In this document: positions 57,351 through 64,000 of the stretch, in pieces
Layout of the letters: the number at the start of each line of letters is the position of its first letter
How positions within the stretch are numbered: the stretch's first letter is position 1
Source of the DNA: Microbulbifer pacificus
GTDB lineage: Bacteria; Pseudomonadota; Gammaproteobacteria; Pseudomonadales; Cellvibrionaceae
Length of the DNA: 64,000 nt
Assembly: GCF_002959965.1 (NCBI RefSeq)
Contig: NZ_PREV01000026.1
Coordinates: 7,501-71,500 of the forward strand
Direction of reading: 5' to 3'
Notes under the pieces: generated by a model
Database searches by the model: none
Seen by the model: only the letters and a program-made list of their open reading frames with translations
What the model was told of the DNA's origin: nothing
Translations under genes and position numbers: made by a program

Positions 57351-58127
57351 ATGACTGATACCAAGCACAGCCATACCAGCCCGTCGCAGCAGACCTCAGT
57401 GGTTGCCGACCGGAATGCCGAGACCACGGGGAACTCGCAGACCAAGCCACAGAAAGAGAGTCTGCTTGCCAATATTCTGCTGAATATCGTCATTCCCACC
57501 GTCATTCTGACCAAACTTTCCGGGGATAACTGGCTCGGCACCAAATGGGCCATTGTGGTCGCACTGGCGTTTCCACTGCTCTACGGCCTGCGCGATCTGC
57601 AGCGCTCCGGAAAAGTGAACTTTTTCTCCGCTCTCGGCATCATCAGTATCCTGCTCACGGGCAGCATGAGCCTGCTGGAGCTTGAGGCCAAATACATCGC
57701 CATCAAGGAGGCCGCCATTCCGGGCCTGCTGGGCATCGCCACCATCGTCAGCCTGTACACCCGCTGGCCACTGGTGCGCACCCTCGTCTACAACGACCGC
57801 ATTCTCGATACCGCCAAAATTGCCCGCAGTCTCGTCTCCCGCGGTACCGAGACCGCCTTCGACCGTACGCTGCAGCAGGCCTCGTGGATGATCGCCGGTT
57901 CCTTTTTCCTGTCTTCGGCACTGAATTACATTCTCGCGGAAGTACTGCTGAAAAGCCCCCCCGGGACCGAGGCGTTCAATGAAGAACTGGGCAAGATGAC
58001 CGCGCTCAGCTTCCCGATTATTGCGCTGCCCGCCACCGCCATCCTGATGCTGGTGTTGGTGTTTCTGTTTCGCCGAATTGGCAAACTGACCGGACTGACG
58101 CTGGAAGAAATTCTGGTCCAGCAATAA
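57351..58127 (+). CDS. VC0807-family inner membrane protein
   Basis: This 258-residue protein has a hydrophilic N-terminus (about 1-37) and then about six hydrophobic segments, with [41 protein letters not shown] and a C-terminal [21 protein letters not shown]. It matches the VC0807 family, related to septation protein A (YciB/IspZ), whose function is unknown. It sits upstream of a YciI gene, where yciB is often found. GGA lies seven bases before the ATG. Confidence 0.8.
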   Translation: MTDTKHSHTSPSQQTSVVADRNAETTGNSQTKPQKESLLANILLNIVIPTVILTKLSGDNWLGTKWAIVVALAFPLLYGLRDLQRSGKVNFFSALGIISILLTGSMSLLELEAKYIAIKEAAIPGLLGIATIVSLYTRWPLVRTLVYNDRILDTAKIARSLVSRGTETAFDRTLQQASWMIAGSFFLSSALNYILAEVLLKSPPGTEAFNEELGKMTALSFPIIALPATAILMLVLVFLFRRIGKLTGLTLEEILVQQ

Positions 58128-58183
58128 TTGCGACTAAAGAAATCAAATACATAAAAACCGTACACAGGAAACAGAATCTGCCT

Positions 58184-58483
58184 ATGTGGTATGCCATCAT
58201 CAGCCAGGACGTTGAAAACAGCCTCCCGCTGCGCCAGTCAGTGCGCCCGCAACATATCGCGCGTCTCAATGATCTGAAGGATCAAGGTCGCCTGCTGATC
58301 GCCGGCCCACATCCGGCCATCGACAGCGAGGATCCCGGTGAAGCGGGTTTTACCGGCAGCCTGGTCGTCGCTGAATTCCCGTCCCTGGACGAGGCCAAAG
58401 CCTGGGCGGACGCCGACCCGTACATGGCCGCCGGCGTGTACGCCGCGGTGACGGTCAAGCCCTACAAACTGGTTTTGCCCTGA
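58184..58483 (+). CDS. YciI family protein
   Basis: This 99-residue protein is a ferredoxin-like-fold YciI member: [20 protein letters not shown] with conserved His in [11 protein letters not shown] and Asp in [12 protein letters not shown]. The biochemical role is not settled, although some relatives act as small dehydrogenase-like or hydrolase-like enzymes. It lies between the VC0807-family gene and the SH3 gene. Confidence 0.9.
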   Translation: MWYAIISQDVENSLPLRQSVRPQHIARLNDLKDQGRLLIAGPHPAIDSEDPGEAGFTGSLVVAEFPSLDEAKAWADADPYMAAGVYAAVTVKPYKLVLP

Positions 58484-58567
58484 ACCGCGGGCGACGCCGT
58501 CTTGCCGTCACCTGCCCATTGCTTTACCGCCACGACAACAATTATTCGACCCGATTTACCTCTGACC

Positions 58568-59251
58568 ATGAACAAACTCCGCAACATCTTCGCCGCCACC
58601 CTGATTGCGCTGGGCGCCAGTCACACCCAGGCCATCAGCTCCGACCGCTACATCACCGACGAGCTGCACGTGCCTATGCGCTCCGGCCAGGGCAATGAAT
58701 TCCGCATCCTTCACCGCGGACTGCCAAGCGGTACCAAACTGACCCTGCTGGAAGATTCTCCAGACACCGGCTGGGCCAAAGTGCGCACACCCGGCGGAGA
58801 AGAGGGCTGGGTACGCCGCCAGTATCTGGAAAGCGAGCCGGTGGCGAAAATCAAACTGGCCCAGGCGGAAGCGCGCCTGAACCACGTGGAAAGTATGCAG
58901 GGGGATCTCGGTGGCGAAGTGCGTCGCCTTGAAGAGGCGAACGGCAAATTGACGGCCGAGCTGCAGACCGCACTGGAGCGCGCCGATACGCTGGCTCGCG
59001 AACTGAAAGAATTGAAGTCCCTGTCGTCGGATGCAGTGGCACTCAACCAGCGCCATCAAAAATTGCTCAACCAACACGAGTTACTAAAGCAGCAGCAGAC
59101 CATGGACAAGGCGGAAATCCAGCGCCTTGCCAGCAGCGAAACCCGCAAGTGGTACATGTATGGGGCCCTTTCTGTGTTCCTGGGCGCTTTCCTGGCGATG
59201 ATCGCTCCGCACTTCCGCCCGCGCAAACGGCGCTCCGAATGGGCCAACTGA
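58568..59251 (+). CDS. SH3 domain-containing membrane protein (YgiM/TIGR04211 type)
   Basis: This 227-residue protein has a signal peptide (about 1-22), a bacterial SH3 domain (about 25-95, with YITDELHVPMRSGQGNEFRIL and GEEGWVRRQYLE), and a coiled-coil region (about 100-190). A C-terminal membrane segment (WYMYGALSVFLGAFLAMIAP) ends in basic residues. E. coli YgiM has the same plan and is linked to envelope or peptidoglycan processes by inference only. The ATG at 58568 is chosen because the earlier frame from 58502 lacks a signal peptide. Confidence 0.87.
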   Translation: MNKLRNIFAATLIALGASHTQAISSDRYITDELHVPMRSGQGNEFRILHRGLPSGTKLTLLEDSPDTGWAKVRTPGGEEGWVRRQYLESEPVAKIKLAQAEARLNHVESMQGDLGGEVRRLEEANGKLTAELQTALERADTLARELKELKSLSSDAVALNQRHQKLLNQHELLKQQQTMDKAEIQRLASSETRKWYMYGALSVFLGAFLAMIAPHFRPRKRRSEWAN

Positions 59252-59316
59252 TTTCAACTTTACGGCCTGTGTTTCCGTCACTATGAGCAGCGGTTAGAAT
59301 TCCCGAACCGGCTCAC

Positions 59317-59341
59317 AAGGCCCGGTCAACGACCGGGCCTT
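59317..59341 (+). terminator. intrinsic terminator after the SH3 gene
   Basis: AAGGCCCGGTC and GACCGGGCCTT flank the loop AAC and are followed by TCTGTTTT. It lies 66 bp after the SH3 gene stop and separates it from the cyclophilin operon. Confidence 0.85.
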
Positions 59342-59412
59342 TCTGTTTTGGCGGTCAAGGACTGCCGATACAGGAATGCGTCCAAAAAAATATTCAAACA
59401 GGGATTACCGAT

Positions 59413-60036
59413 ATGAAACGCCTGTCGCTGTTCAAATCACTTGCCGCCGCACTGGTGCTCTGCCTGCCAAGCTTGGCCTCCGCTCTCAGCGAAAACCCGC
59501 GGGTGGTACTGGAGACTGACCTGGGTAACGTGGAGCTGGTGCTATATGCGGACAAGGCGCCGAAAACCGTAGAAAATTTTCTCGCCTATGTGGACAGCGG
59601 TTTTTACAACGGCACGATCTTCCACCGCGTCATCCCCGGCTTTATGGCCCAGGGGGGCGGTTACACCTTCGACTTCCAGGAAAAAACCACCCGGGACCCC
59701 GTCGTGAACGAATCCGCCAATGGCGTTTCCAACGCACGCGGCACCATCGCCATGGCACGCACCAGCGATCCCGACAGTGCCACCGCCCAGTTCTTCATCA
59801 ACCTGGTGGATAACAGCCGCCTCGACGGCAGCACCGACAAGGCCGGCTACACCGTCTTCGGCAAGGTACTGCTGGGCATGAGCGTGGTGCAGCAGATCGC
59901 CGCCGAGCCCCGCGGCCAGTACGCGAGCTTCCCCGACGCGCCCAATACTCCAGTGCGTATACTGAAAGCCAGACGCGCCGACAGCGCCAGTGATTCCAGC
60001 TCGGCAACCGCCCCCATCGGAGACAGCAGCCAGTGA
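59413..60036 (+). CDS. ppiA: periplasmic peptidyl-prolyl cis-trans isomerase (cyclophilin, PpiA-like)
   Basis: This 207-residue protein has a signal peptide ending near SLASA, then a cyclophilin domain with GFYNGTIFHRVIPGFMAQGG, NARGTIAMARTSDPDSATAQFFINL and YTVFGKVLLGM. The HRV and AQFFI segments hold catalytic residues. It speeds proline isomerisation of periplasmic or secreted proteins. A C-terminal low-complexity Ser/Ala tail follows. Its stop overlaps the pdxJ start as GTGA. Confidence 0.93.
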   Translation: MKRLSLFKSLAAALVLCLPSLASALSENPRVVLETDLGNVELVLYADKAPKTVENFLAYVDSGFYNGTIFHRVIPGFMAQGGGYTFDFQEKTTRDPVVNESANGVSNARGTIAMARTSDPDSATAQFFINLVDNSRLDGSTDKAGYTVFGKVLLGMSVVQQIAAEPRGQYASFPDAPNTPVRILKARRADSASDSSSATAPIGDSSQ

Positions 60037-60788
60037 TTGCTCTCAGCGTCAATCTCAACAAGATCGCCCTGATCCGCAATTCCCGCGAAGGCAACTACCC
60101 GGATGTCGTCGCCCACGGCCGCACCTGCCTGGATGCCGGCGCTCACGGCATTACCGTGCACCCCCGCCCGGACCAGCGACACATCCGCCCTCAGGATGTG
60201 CGCGACCTCGCCACACTGTGCGCCAGCCGCAATGTTGAATTCAACGTGGAGGGCAACCCCTTCGCCGGCGCCATGGGAAGCTACCCGGGCCTGCTACCAC
60301 TGGTGCTGGAAACCCGCCCGCAGCAGTGTACTCTGGTTCCCGACAGCAACGACCAGCTCACCTCGGACCACGGTTTTGACCTGAACAAGGACGGCACGCG
60401 CCTGGAGCCGATCATTCGCCAGCTGCGCGACGCGGGTGTTCGCGTCAGCCTGTTTATGGATCCGGACAAAACCCAGATCGGCCTTGCCAGCGACGTCGGT
60501 GCGGACCGCATCGAACTCTACACCGGCCCCTATGCCGAAGCGGTAAGCAATCAGAGCCCGCAGCTGGAAAGCATTTTTGCCGCCCATTGCGCCGCCGCCG
60601 AACACGCGTTGCACCTGGGGCTGGGCGTGAACGCCGGGCACGATCTCAATCTGATCAACCTCCCCCGCTACCGCACGCTGCCCGGCCTGCAGGAGGTGTC
60701 CATCGGCCACGCGCTGACGGTGGACGCCATCAGCATGGGGATGGCCAACGCAGTGGCGGCCTACGTCAACTGCCTGGCAGGCAAGTAG
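60033..60788 (+). CDS. pdxJ: pyridoxine 5'-phosphate synthase
   Basis: PdxJ condenses 1-deoxyxylulose 5-phosphate with 3-amino-2-oxopropyl phosphate in vitamin B6 synthesis. The 251-residue TIM barrel has LSVNLNKIALIRNSR, DAGAHGITVHPRPDQRHI, FNVEGNPF, TLVPDSNDQLTSDHGFDL and GLGVNAGHDLNLIN. The start is GTG at 60033, overlapping the ppiA stop by four bases. recO and acpS, its common neighbours, are not here. Confidence 0.96.
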   Translation: MIALSVNLNKIALIRNSREGNYPDVVAHGRTCLDAGAHGITVHPRPDQRHIRPQDVRDLATLCASRNVEFNVEGNPFAGAMGSYPGLLPLVLETRPQQCTLVPDSNDQLTSDHGFDLNKDGTRLEPIIRQLRDAGVRVSLFMDPDKTQIGLASDVGADRIELYTGPYAEAVSNQSPQLESIFAAHCAAAEHALHLGLGVNAGHDLNLINLPRYRTLPGLQEVSIGHALTVDAISMGMANAVAAYVNCLAGK

Positions 60789-60794
60789 CCCCCA

Positions 60795-61703
60795 ATGTCG
60801 AGACTCCCCGCACTGAACATCATTGGCGCCGGTCACCTGGGACGCACCCTGGCCTGCCTGTGGCATCGGCGCGGGATATTTGCCATCGGCGGTATCTGTA
60901 ATCGAAGCGTTGAAAGCAGCGAGGACGCACGGGCATTTATCGGCGCCGGTACCGCAGTGGCCGGGCTCAACGCCATGCCGCCCGCGGATCTGTGGCTGAT
61001 CGCGGTCCCGGATGACCAGATTGCCACCACCGCGAAGCAACTCGCGCCGCATCTGCCGGCGGACCGACAGACACTGGTGTTCCACTGCAGTGGCGCCCTG
61101 CCCGCTGGCGCACTCACTGCCTGCACCCCGGCGGTTCTCGCCAGCGCCCATCCGGTCCACAGTTTCGCCGACCCCGAGCGGTCGCTTACCGAGCTTGCGG
61201 GCGCTACCGTGGCCCTCGAAGGCGAAGCGAGTGGCGTCACGCACCTGGAGAGCGCGTTTCGCGCACTGGATTGCCACTGTATTGTTCTGAGCCCGGAGCA
61301 GAAGCTGCTTTATCACACCGGCTCGGTGATGGCATGCAATTACCTGACGGTACTTCTCGATCTCAGCTTGCAGACACTTGCGGCCGCTGGTATCGACGGC
61401 GACACCGCCCAGAAAATGCTGGCGCCGATCGTGCTTCAGACCGCCAGCAACAATTTCACCCTGGGGCCGGAGCGCGCCCTTACCGGCCCCCTGGTACGCG
61501 GTGATATCGAGACGGTGTCGCGCCAGCTCAAGGCGCTGGAAAACCTGGCTCGGCGCGAACCGGAAAGTACGACACTGGCGGAAACCTACCGCACCCTCGG
61601 CAACGCCGCACTGCCACTGGCAAAACGCGCGGGACTGAGCGACACTGCGCGCCGCCAGATGGCCGCCCTATTTTCAGCCCACCTGAACGACACAGCACCG
61701 TGA
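60795..61703 (+). CDS. Rossmann-fold oxidoreductase with DUF2520
   Basis: This 302-residue protein has an NAD(P)-binding N-terminus (LNIIGAGHLGRTLACL), the VPDDQIATTAKQL and FHCSGALPAGAL segments, and a C-terminal helical DUF2520 domain (EQKLLYHTGSVMACNYLTVL). The family resembles ketopantoate or F420-type reductases, but the substrate is unknown. It overlaps the TrmH-type gene by four bases and follows pdxJ after six. Confidence 0.85.
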   Translation: MSRLPALNIIGAGHLGRTLACLWHRRGIFAIGGICNRSVESSEDARAFIGAGTAVAGLNAMPPADLWLIAVPDDQIATTAKQLAPHLPADRQTLVFHCSGALPAGALTACTPAVLASAHPVHSFADPERSLTELAGATVALEGEASGVTHLESAFRALDCHCIVLSPEQKLLYHTGSVMACNYLTVLLDLSLQTLAAAGIDGDTAQKMLAPIVLQTASNNFTLGPERALTGPLVRGDIETVSRQLKALENLARREPESTTLAETYRTLGNAALPLAKRAGLSDTARRQMAALFSAHLNDTAP

Positions 61704-62470
61704 CCGACTCCCCCGACTACCTGAAAAAACGCGCATTTTTTGACAGCCTGCTCACCATCTACGGGCGCAAACCCGTACTTGAGGCGCTGGAAGATGACGC
61801 TCTGCCGGTCCACAAGCTGCACCTGGCGGACAGCAACCGCAGAGACCAGCTGATCAGCCGTATCGAACAGCTGGCCGCGGAGCGGCAGATTGACATCGCA
61901 TACTGCGACAGGAAGGCGCTGTCACGTATTTCCAAAAATGCGAAGCAGGACCAGGGCGTTGCGCTGGATCTGGCACTGCCCCATTACGGCGATGCGGATA
62001 CGTTCCTGAAGGAAAACCGCCAGCACCATTTTGAACTGTTGGCCCTGGACGGCATCACCAACCCGCAGAATCTGGGTATGATCATCCGCTCCGCCTGCGC
62101 AGGTGGCATCGACGGCCTGATCCTGCCACGCAAGGGCTGTGCGCAGATTGATCCGCTGGTGATCAAAGCCAGTGTCGGCACCCTGTTTAAAACCCGCATC
62201 CTGCGATGCGATCAACTGGCGCCGGTGCTGAGAAAATTTTCAGAACAGGGCGCGCGTGTCTGCGCGCTCTCCTCCCACGCCAATGACACGCTTCGCACCA
62301 TCGACGACCGAAAGCCAACCATTTTCGTGCTCGGCAATGAGACGCATGGGGTAAGCCCGGCAGTGGAGAATGCCTGCACCCACCGCCTGCGCATTCCAAT
62401 GCAGAATGGCGTGGAAAGCCTGAACGTAGCCATTACTGCCGCGTTGATCAGCTTTCGCCATCAATACTGA
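61700..62470 (+). CDS. TrmH family RNA methyltransferase (SpoU type)
   Basis: This 256-residue protein has an N-terminal substrate-binding part (YGRKPVLEALEDDALPVHKL) and a SPOUT catalytic domain with NPQNLGMIIRSACAGGIDGL, FVLGNETHGVSPAVENACTHR and ESLNVAITAAL, which are SpoU motifs 1-3. It should 2'-O-methylate tRNA or 23S rRNA; it resembles RlmB most, but the exact target is not clear. The start is GTG at 61700, coupled to the DUF2520 gene. Confidence 0.9.
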   Translation: MTDSPDYLKKRAFFDSLLTIYGRKPVLEALEDDALPVHKLHLADSNRRDQLISRIEQLAAERQIDIAYCDRKALSRISKNAKQDQGVALDLALPHYGDADTFLKENRQHHFELLALDGITNPQNLGMIIRSACAGGIDGLILPRKGCAQIDPLVIKASVGTLFKTRILRCDQLAPVLRKFSEQGARVCALSSHANDTLRTIDDRKPTIFVLGNETHGVSPAVENACTHRLRIPMQNGVESLNVAITAALISFRHQY

Positions 62471-62766
62471 GGCAGGTATTTGTAGAAATTCCCGCCGCTC
62501 GACTGCCGTTCAGACGACAGTGTCCTCAATACAAGAACTTCCGCGCCATTAATTTGTTTTTTCGCCGCCGGCACACTGGAAAAGTCGTCGGGATCAACTA
62601 ATAAGTAACGAGGAAAACAACGGATTTCCCCATCCGGTCATGAAAATTGCGCGACGGTACCCACGGAAGACATTCACACCGAAAACCGATTTCCAACTCC
62701 CGCTTCAAGCTCTGACTGAAAGACCAGCGCGCGGAACAAATAAACCATAAATCAAGGATGTTATTT
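62471..62766. other. spacer upstream of the OmpA-family gene
   Basis: This 296-bp gap precedes a major outer-membrane protein gene and probably holds its promoter and a long leader. I see a GAACTT that could be part of an extracytoplasmic-type -35 element (about 62530), but no matched -10, and no terminator hairpin after the TrmH-type gene. No real open frame is visible. Confidence 0.35.
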
Positions 62767-63873
62767 ATGCCTTTGCAACCTACGCCGATCAAAATGACAT
62801 TGGGCGTCGTATTGGCCGCTTCCATGGTCACCAGTACCCAGGTAGTGGCACAGGAAGACCGCTATGTCGACGTTATGCCGTTTCTTACCCGCGTCGACAC
62901 GGAACGCAACACTGACCGCCAGGCCGCGGGTCTGCGCGCACTCTACGGTTGGCAGACCAGCGGCAACTGGTTTACCGAGGTGCAACTGTTTGGCACGCAA
63001 CTGGACGCGGACACCAACAGGTTCAAGCCAGCCCCGGTAGTGCCCTCGCCCTATGTGTACACCGGCGAGCTTATTCCCAGCAGCGAAGACGACCTGACCG
63101 GTCTTGGAATGGACGTTGTTTACAGCTTCAGCGGTCGCAACGGTTACGCACCGTTCCTGCTGGGTGGCTGGGGTGTTTCCAACAACAACACCAAATTTGA
63201 CTACGGCCAGCAGGAAACCAACGCGTTTATCAACGTTGGCGTCGGGATTACCACTGGTGCCATCAGCAGCAGCGGGCTGAAAGCGCGGGCCGAAGTGCGC
63301 TACATGCGCGATTTTTTCGCGGAGGATTTCGATGACTGGCAGTTTGGCTTCGGCATCAGTATTCCCCTGAGCCAGCCACCCGCGCCCGCTCCGGTTGTGG
63401 TCGCGCCGCCACCTGGACCCGAGCCGCAAGTCGTCAATATCGACAGCGACGGCGACGGCGTGCTGGACCAGAACGACCGTTGCCCGGATACGCTGCCCGG
63501 CGCCAAGGTGGACGAGTACGGGTGCGTCATCAAAGACCAGACCATCACCCTGGAGAACATCCAGTTCGAGTTCAACTCGGCCAAACTGACCCCTAGAGCC
63601 GAGACCTCTCTGAACAAGGTGGTGCAGTCCCTGCGCAATCAGCCCAATACCCAGGTAGAAGTGTCTGGGCATACCGACAGCAAAGGTAACGACGGCTACA
63701 ACCTGCGCCTTTCTGGTCAACGGGCGGAATCCGTACGCCGCTACCTGATTCAGAACGGTATCAACGCCTCCCGTATCACTGCGCGCGGCTACGGAGAAAC
63801 CAGACCGGTCGCCTCCAACGACACCGACGCCGGTCGGGCACAGAACCGTCGGGTAGAACTCACGTTCCGCTGA
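62767..63873 (+). CDS. OmpA-family outer membrane protein (OprF-like)
   Basis: This 368-residue protein has a signal peptide ending near TQVVAQ and an N-terminal eight-strand beta-barrel region (about 30-205). A Pro-rich linker (QPPAPAPVVVAPPPGPEPQ) leads to a calcium-binding thrombospondin-3-like repeat (DSDGDGVLDQNDRCPDTLPG). The C-terminal OmpA peptidoglycan-binding domain has FEFNSAKLTPRAE, GHTDSKGNDGYN and LSGQRAESVRRYL. The second ATG at 62767 has AAGGA at eight bases and is preferred over the one at 62758. Confidence 0.93.
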   Translation: MPLQPTPIKMTLGVVLAASMVTSTQVVAQEDRYVDVMPFLTRVDTERNTDRQAAGLRALYGWQTSGNWFTEVQLFGTQLDADTNRFKPAPVVPSPYVYTGELIPSSEDDLTGLGMDVVYSFSGRNGYAPFLLGGWGVSNNNTKFDYGQQETNAFINVGVGITTGAISSSGLKARAEVRYMRDFFAEDFDDWQFGFGISIPLSQPPAPAPVVVAPPPGPEPQVVNIDSDGDGVLDQNDRCPDTLPGAKVDEYGCVIKDQTITLENIQFEFNSAKLTPRAETSLNKVVQSLRNQPNTQVEVSGHTDSKGNDGYNLRLSGQRAESVRRYLIQNGINASRITARGYGETRPVASNDTDAGRAQNRRVELTFR

Positions 63874-63974
63874 GGCCGCCCGATCTCCGTGAAAGCGGCA
63901 TCCGCTATCGGATAGCTGCCACCCGCGGAGGGTATGAGCCCAGACCTCCAGAGGCGCGACCTCTCAGTAGCACG

Positions 63975-64000
63975 AAAGCCGGCATCCGCCGGCTTTTTTT
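63975..64000 (+). terminator. intrinsic terminator after the OmpA-family gene
   Basis: AAAGCCGGC and GCCGGCTTT flank the loop ATCC and run into T at the window edge. It lies 101 bp after the OmpA-family stop. The gap also contains AGCGG-CAT-CCGCT, a smaller hairpin that shares the GGCATCCGC string. Confidence 0.88.

Overview
The window is a 64 kb piece of a gammaproteobacterial chromosome that is almost entirely housekeeping DNA. The order of the recA-recX-(insert)-alaS-lysC block, the lpx/bam block, the rpsB-tsf-pyrH-frr block and the map-glnD-dapC-dapD-dapE block, a long-form DapD, high-GC codon use and a Cpx-type envelope stress system suggest a marine Cellvibrionales-like organism, perhaps near Microbulbifer. 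That placement is inference from gene order; no rRNA gene is present to test it. I see no CRISPR array, insertion sequence, prophage, tRNA or rRNA.

Layout. Positions 1-16.4 kb (minus strand, listed left to right) hold the start of lysC, alaS, a HIT hydrolase, a Trm112-like protein, a monoglyceride-lipase-like hydrolase, glycerol kinase, recX, recA with a LexA box, pncC (CinA C-terminal type), a lipoprotein, two small-molecule exporters, recJ, thrC, hom and dsbC. Positions 16.6-20.3 kb hold rplS, trmD, rimM, rpsP and ffh. Two plus-strand membrane genes (ypjD type and a CorC/HlyC type) follow. Positions 22.6-38.0 kb (minus strand) form the envelope and translation block: rnhB, lpxB, lpxA, fabZ, lpxD, skp, bamA, rseP, dxr, cdsA, uppS, frr, pyrH, tsf and rpsB. 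From 38.4 to 47.0 kb the plus strand carries map, glnD, dapC, an atypical nth, a yffB-like gene, dapD and dapE. Then come fldB with an unknown partner, and a cpxP-like gene divergent from cpxRA (48.3-51.1 kb). Positions 52.1-57.1 kb (minus strand) hold rluB, scpB, scpA, a yciO type gene and a PHP phosphoesterase. Positions 57.3-63.9 kb (plus strand) hold a VC0807-family gene, a YciI gene, an SH3 protein, a cyclophilin, pdxJ, a DUF2520 dehydrogenase, a TrmH-type methylase and an OmpA-family porin.

The genes work together in a few themes. Aspartate-family biosynthesis is represented by lysC, hom, thrC, dapC, dapD and dapE (the succinylase route to diaminopimelate). Outer-membrane building is represented by lipid A synthesis, BamA, Skp, RseP and CdsA, and is watched by the Cpx system. 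DNA repair is represented by recA, recX, recJ and nth. Translation and ribosome maturation genes fill much of the rest.

No wholly new multi-gene system is evident. The most unusual signals are non-coding: a pair of large nested palindromic elements between dapD and dapE that share an AGGGAT/ATCCCT hairpin tip; a five-copy, 10-bp-phased run of CpxR-type half-sites between cpxP and cpxR; a 19-bp palindrome in front of the lipase gene; and a perfect 12-bp-arm palindrome inside the first codons of recJ. Among proteins, the most unusual are the Nth homologue with a non-canonical cysteine cluster, ScpA and ScpB with long acidic extensions, and small orphan genes next to fldB and pncC.
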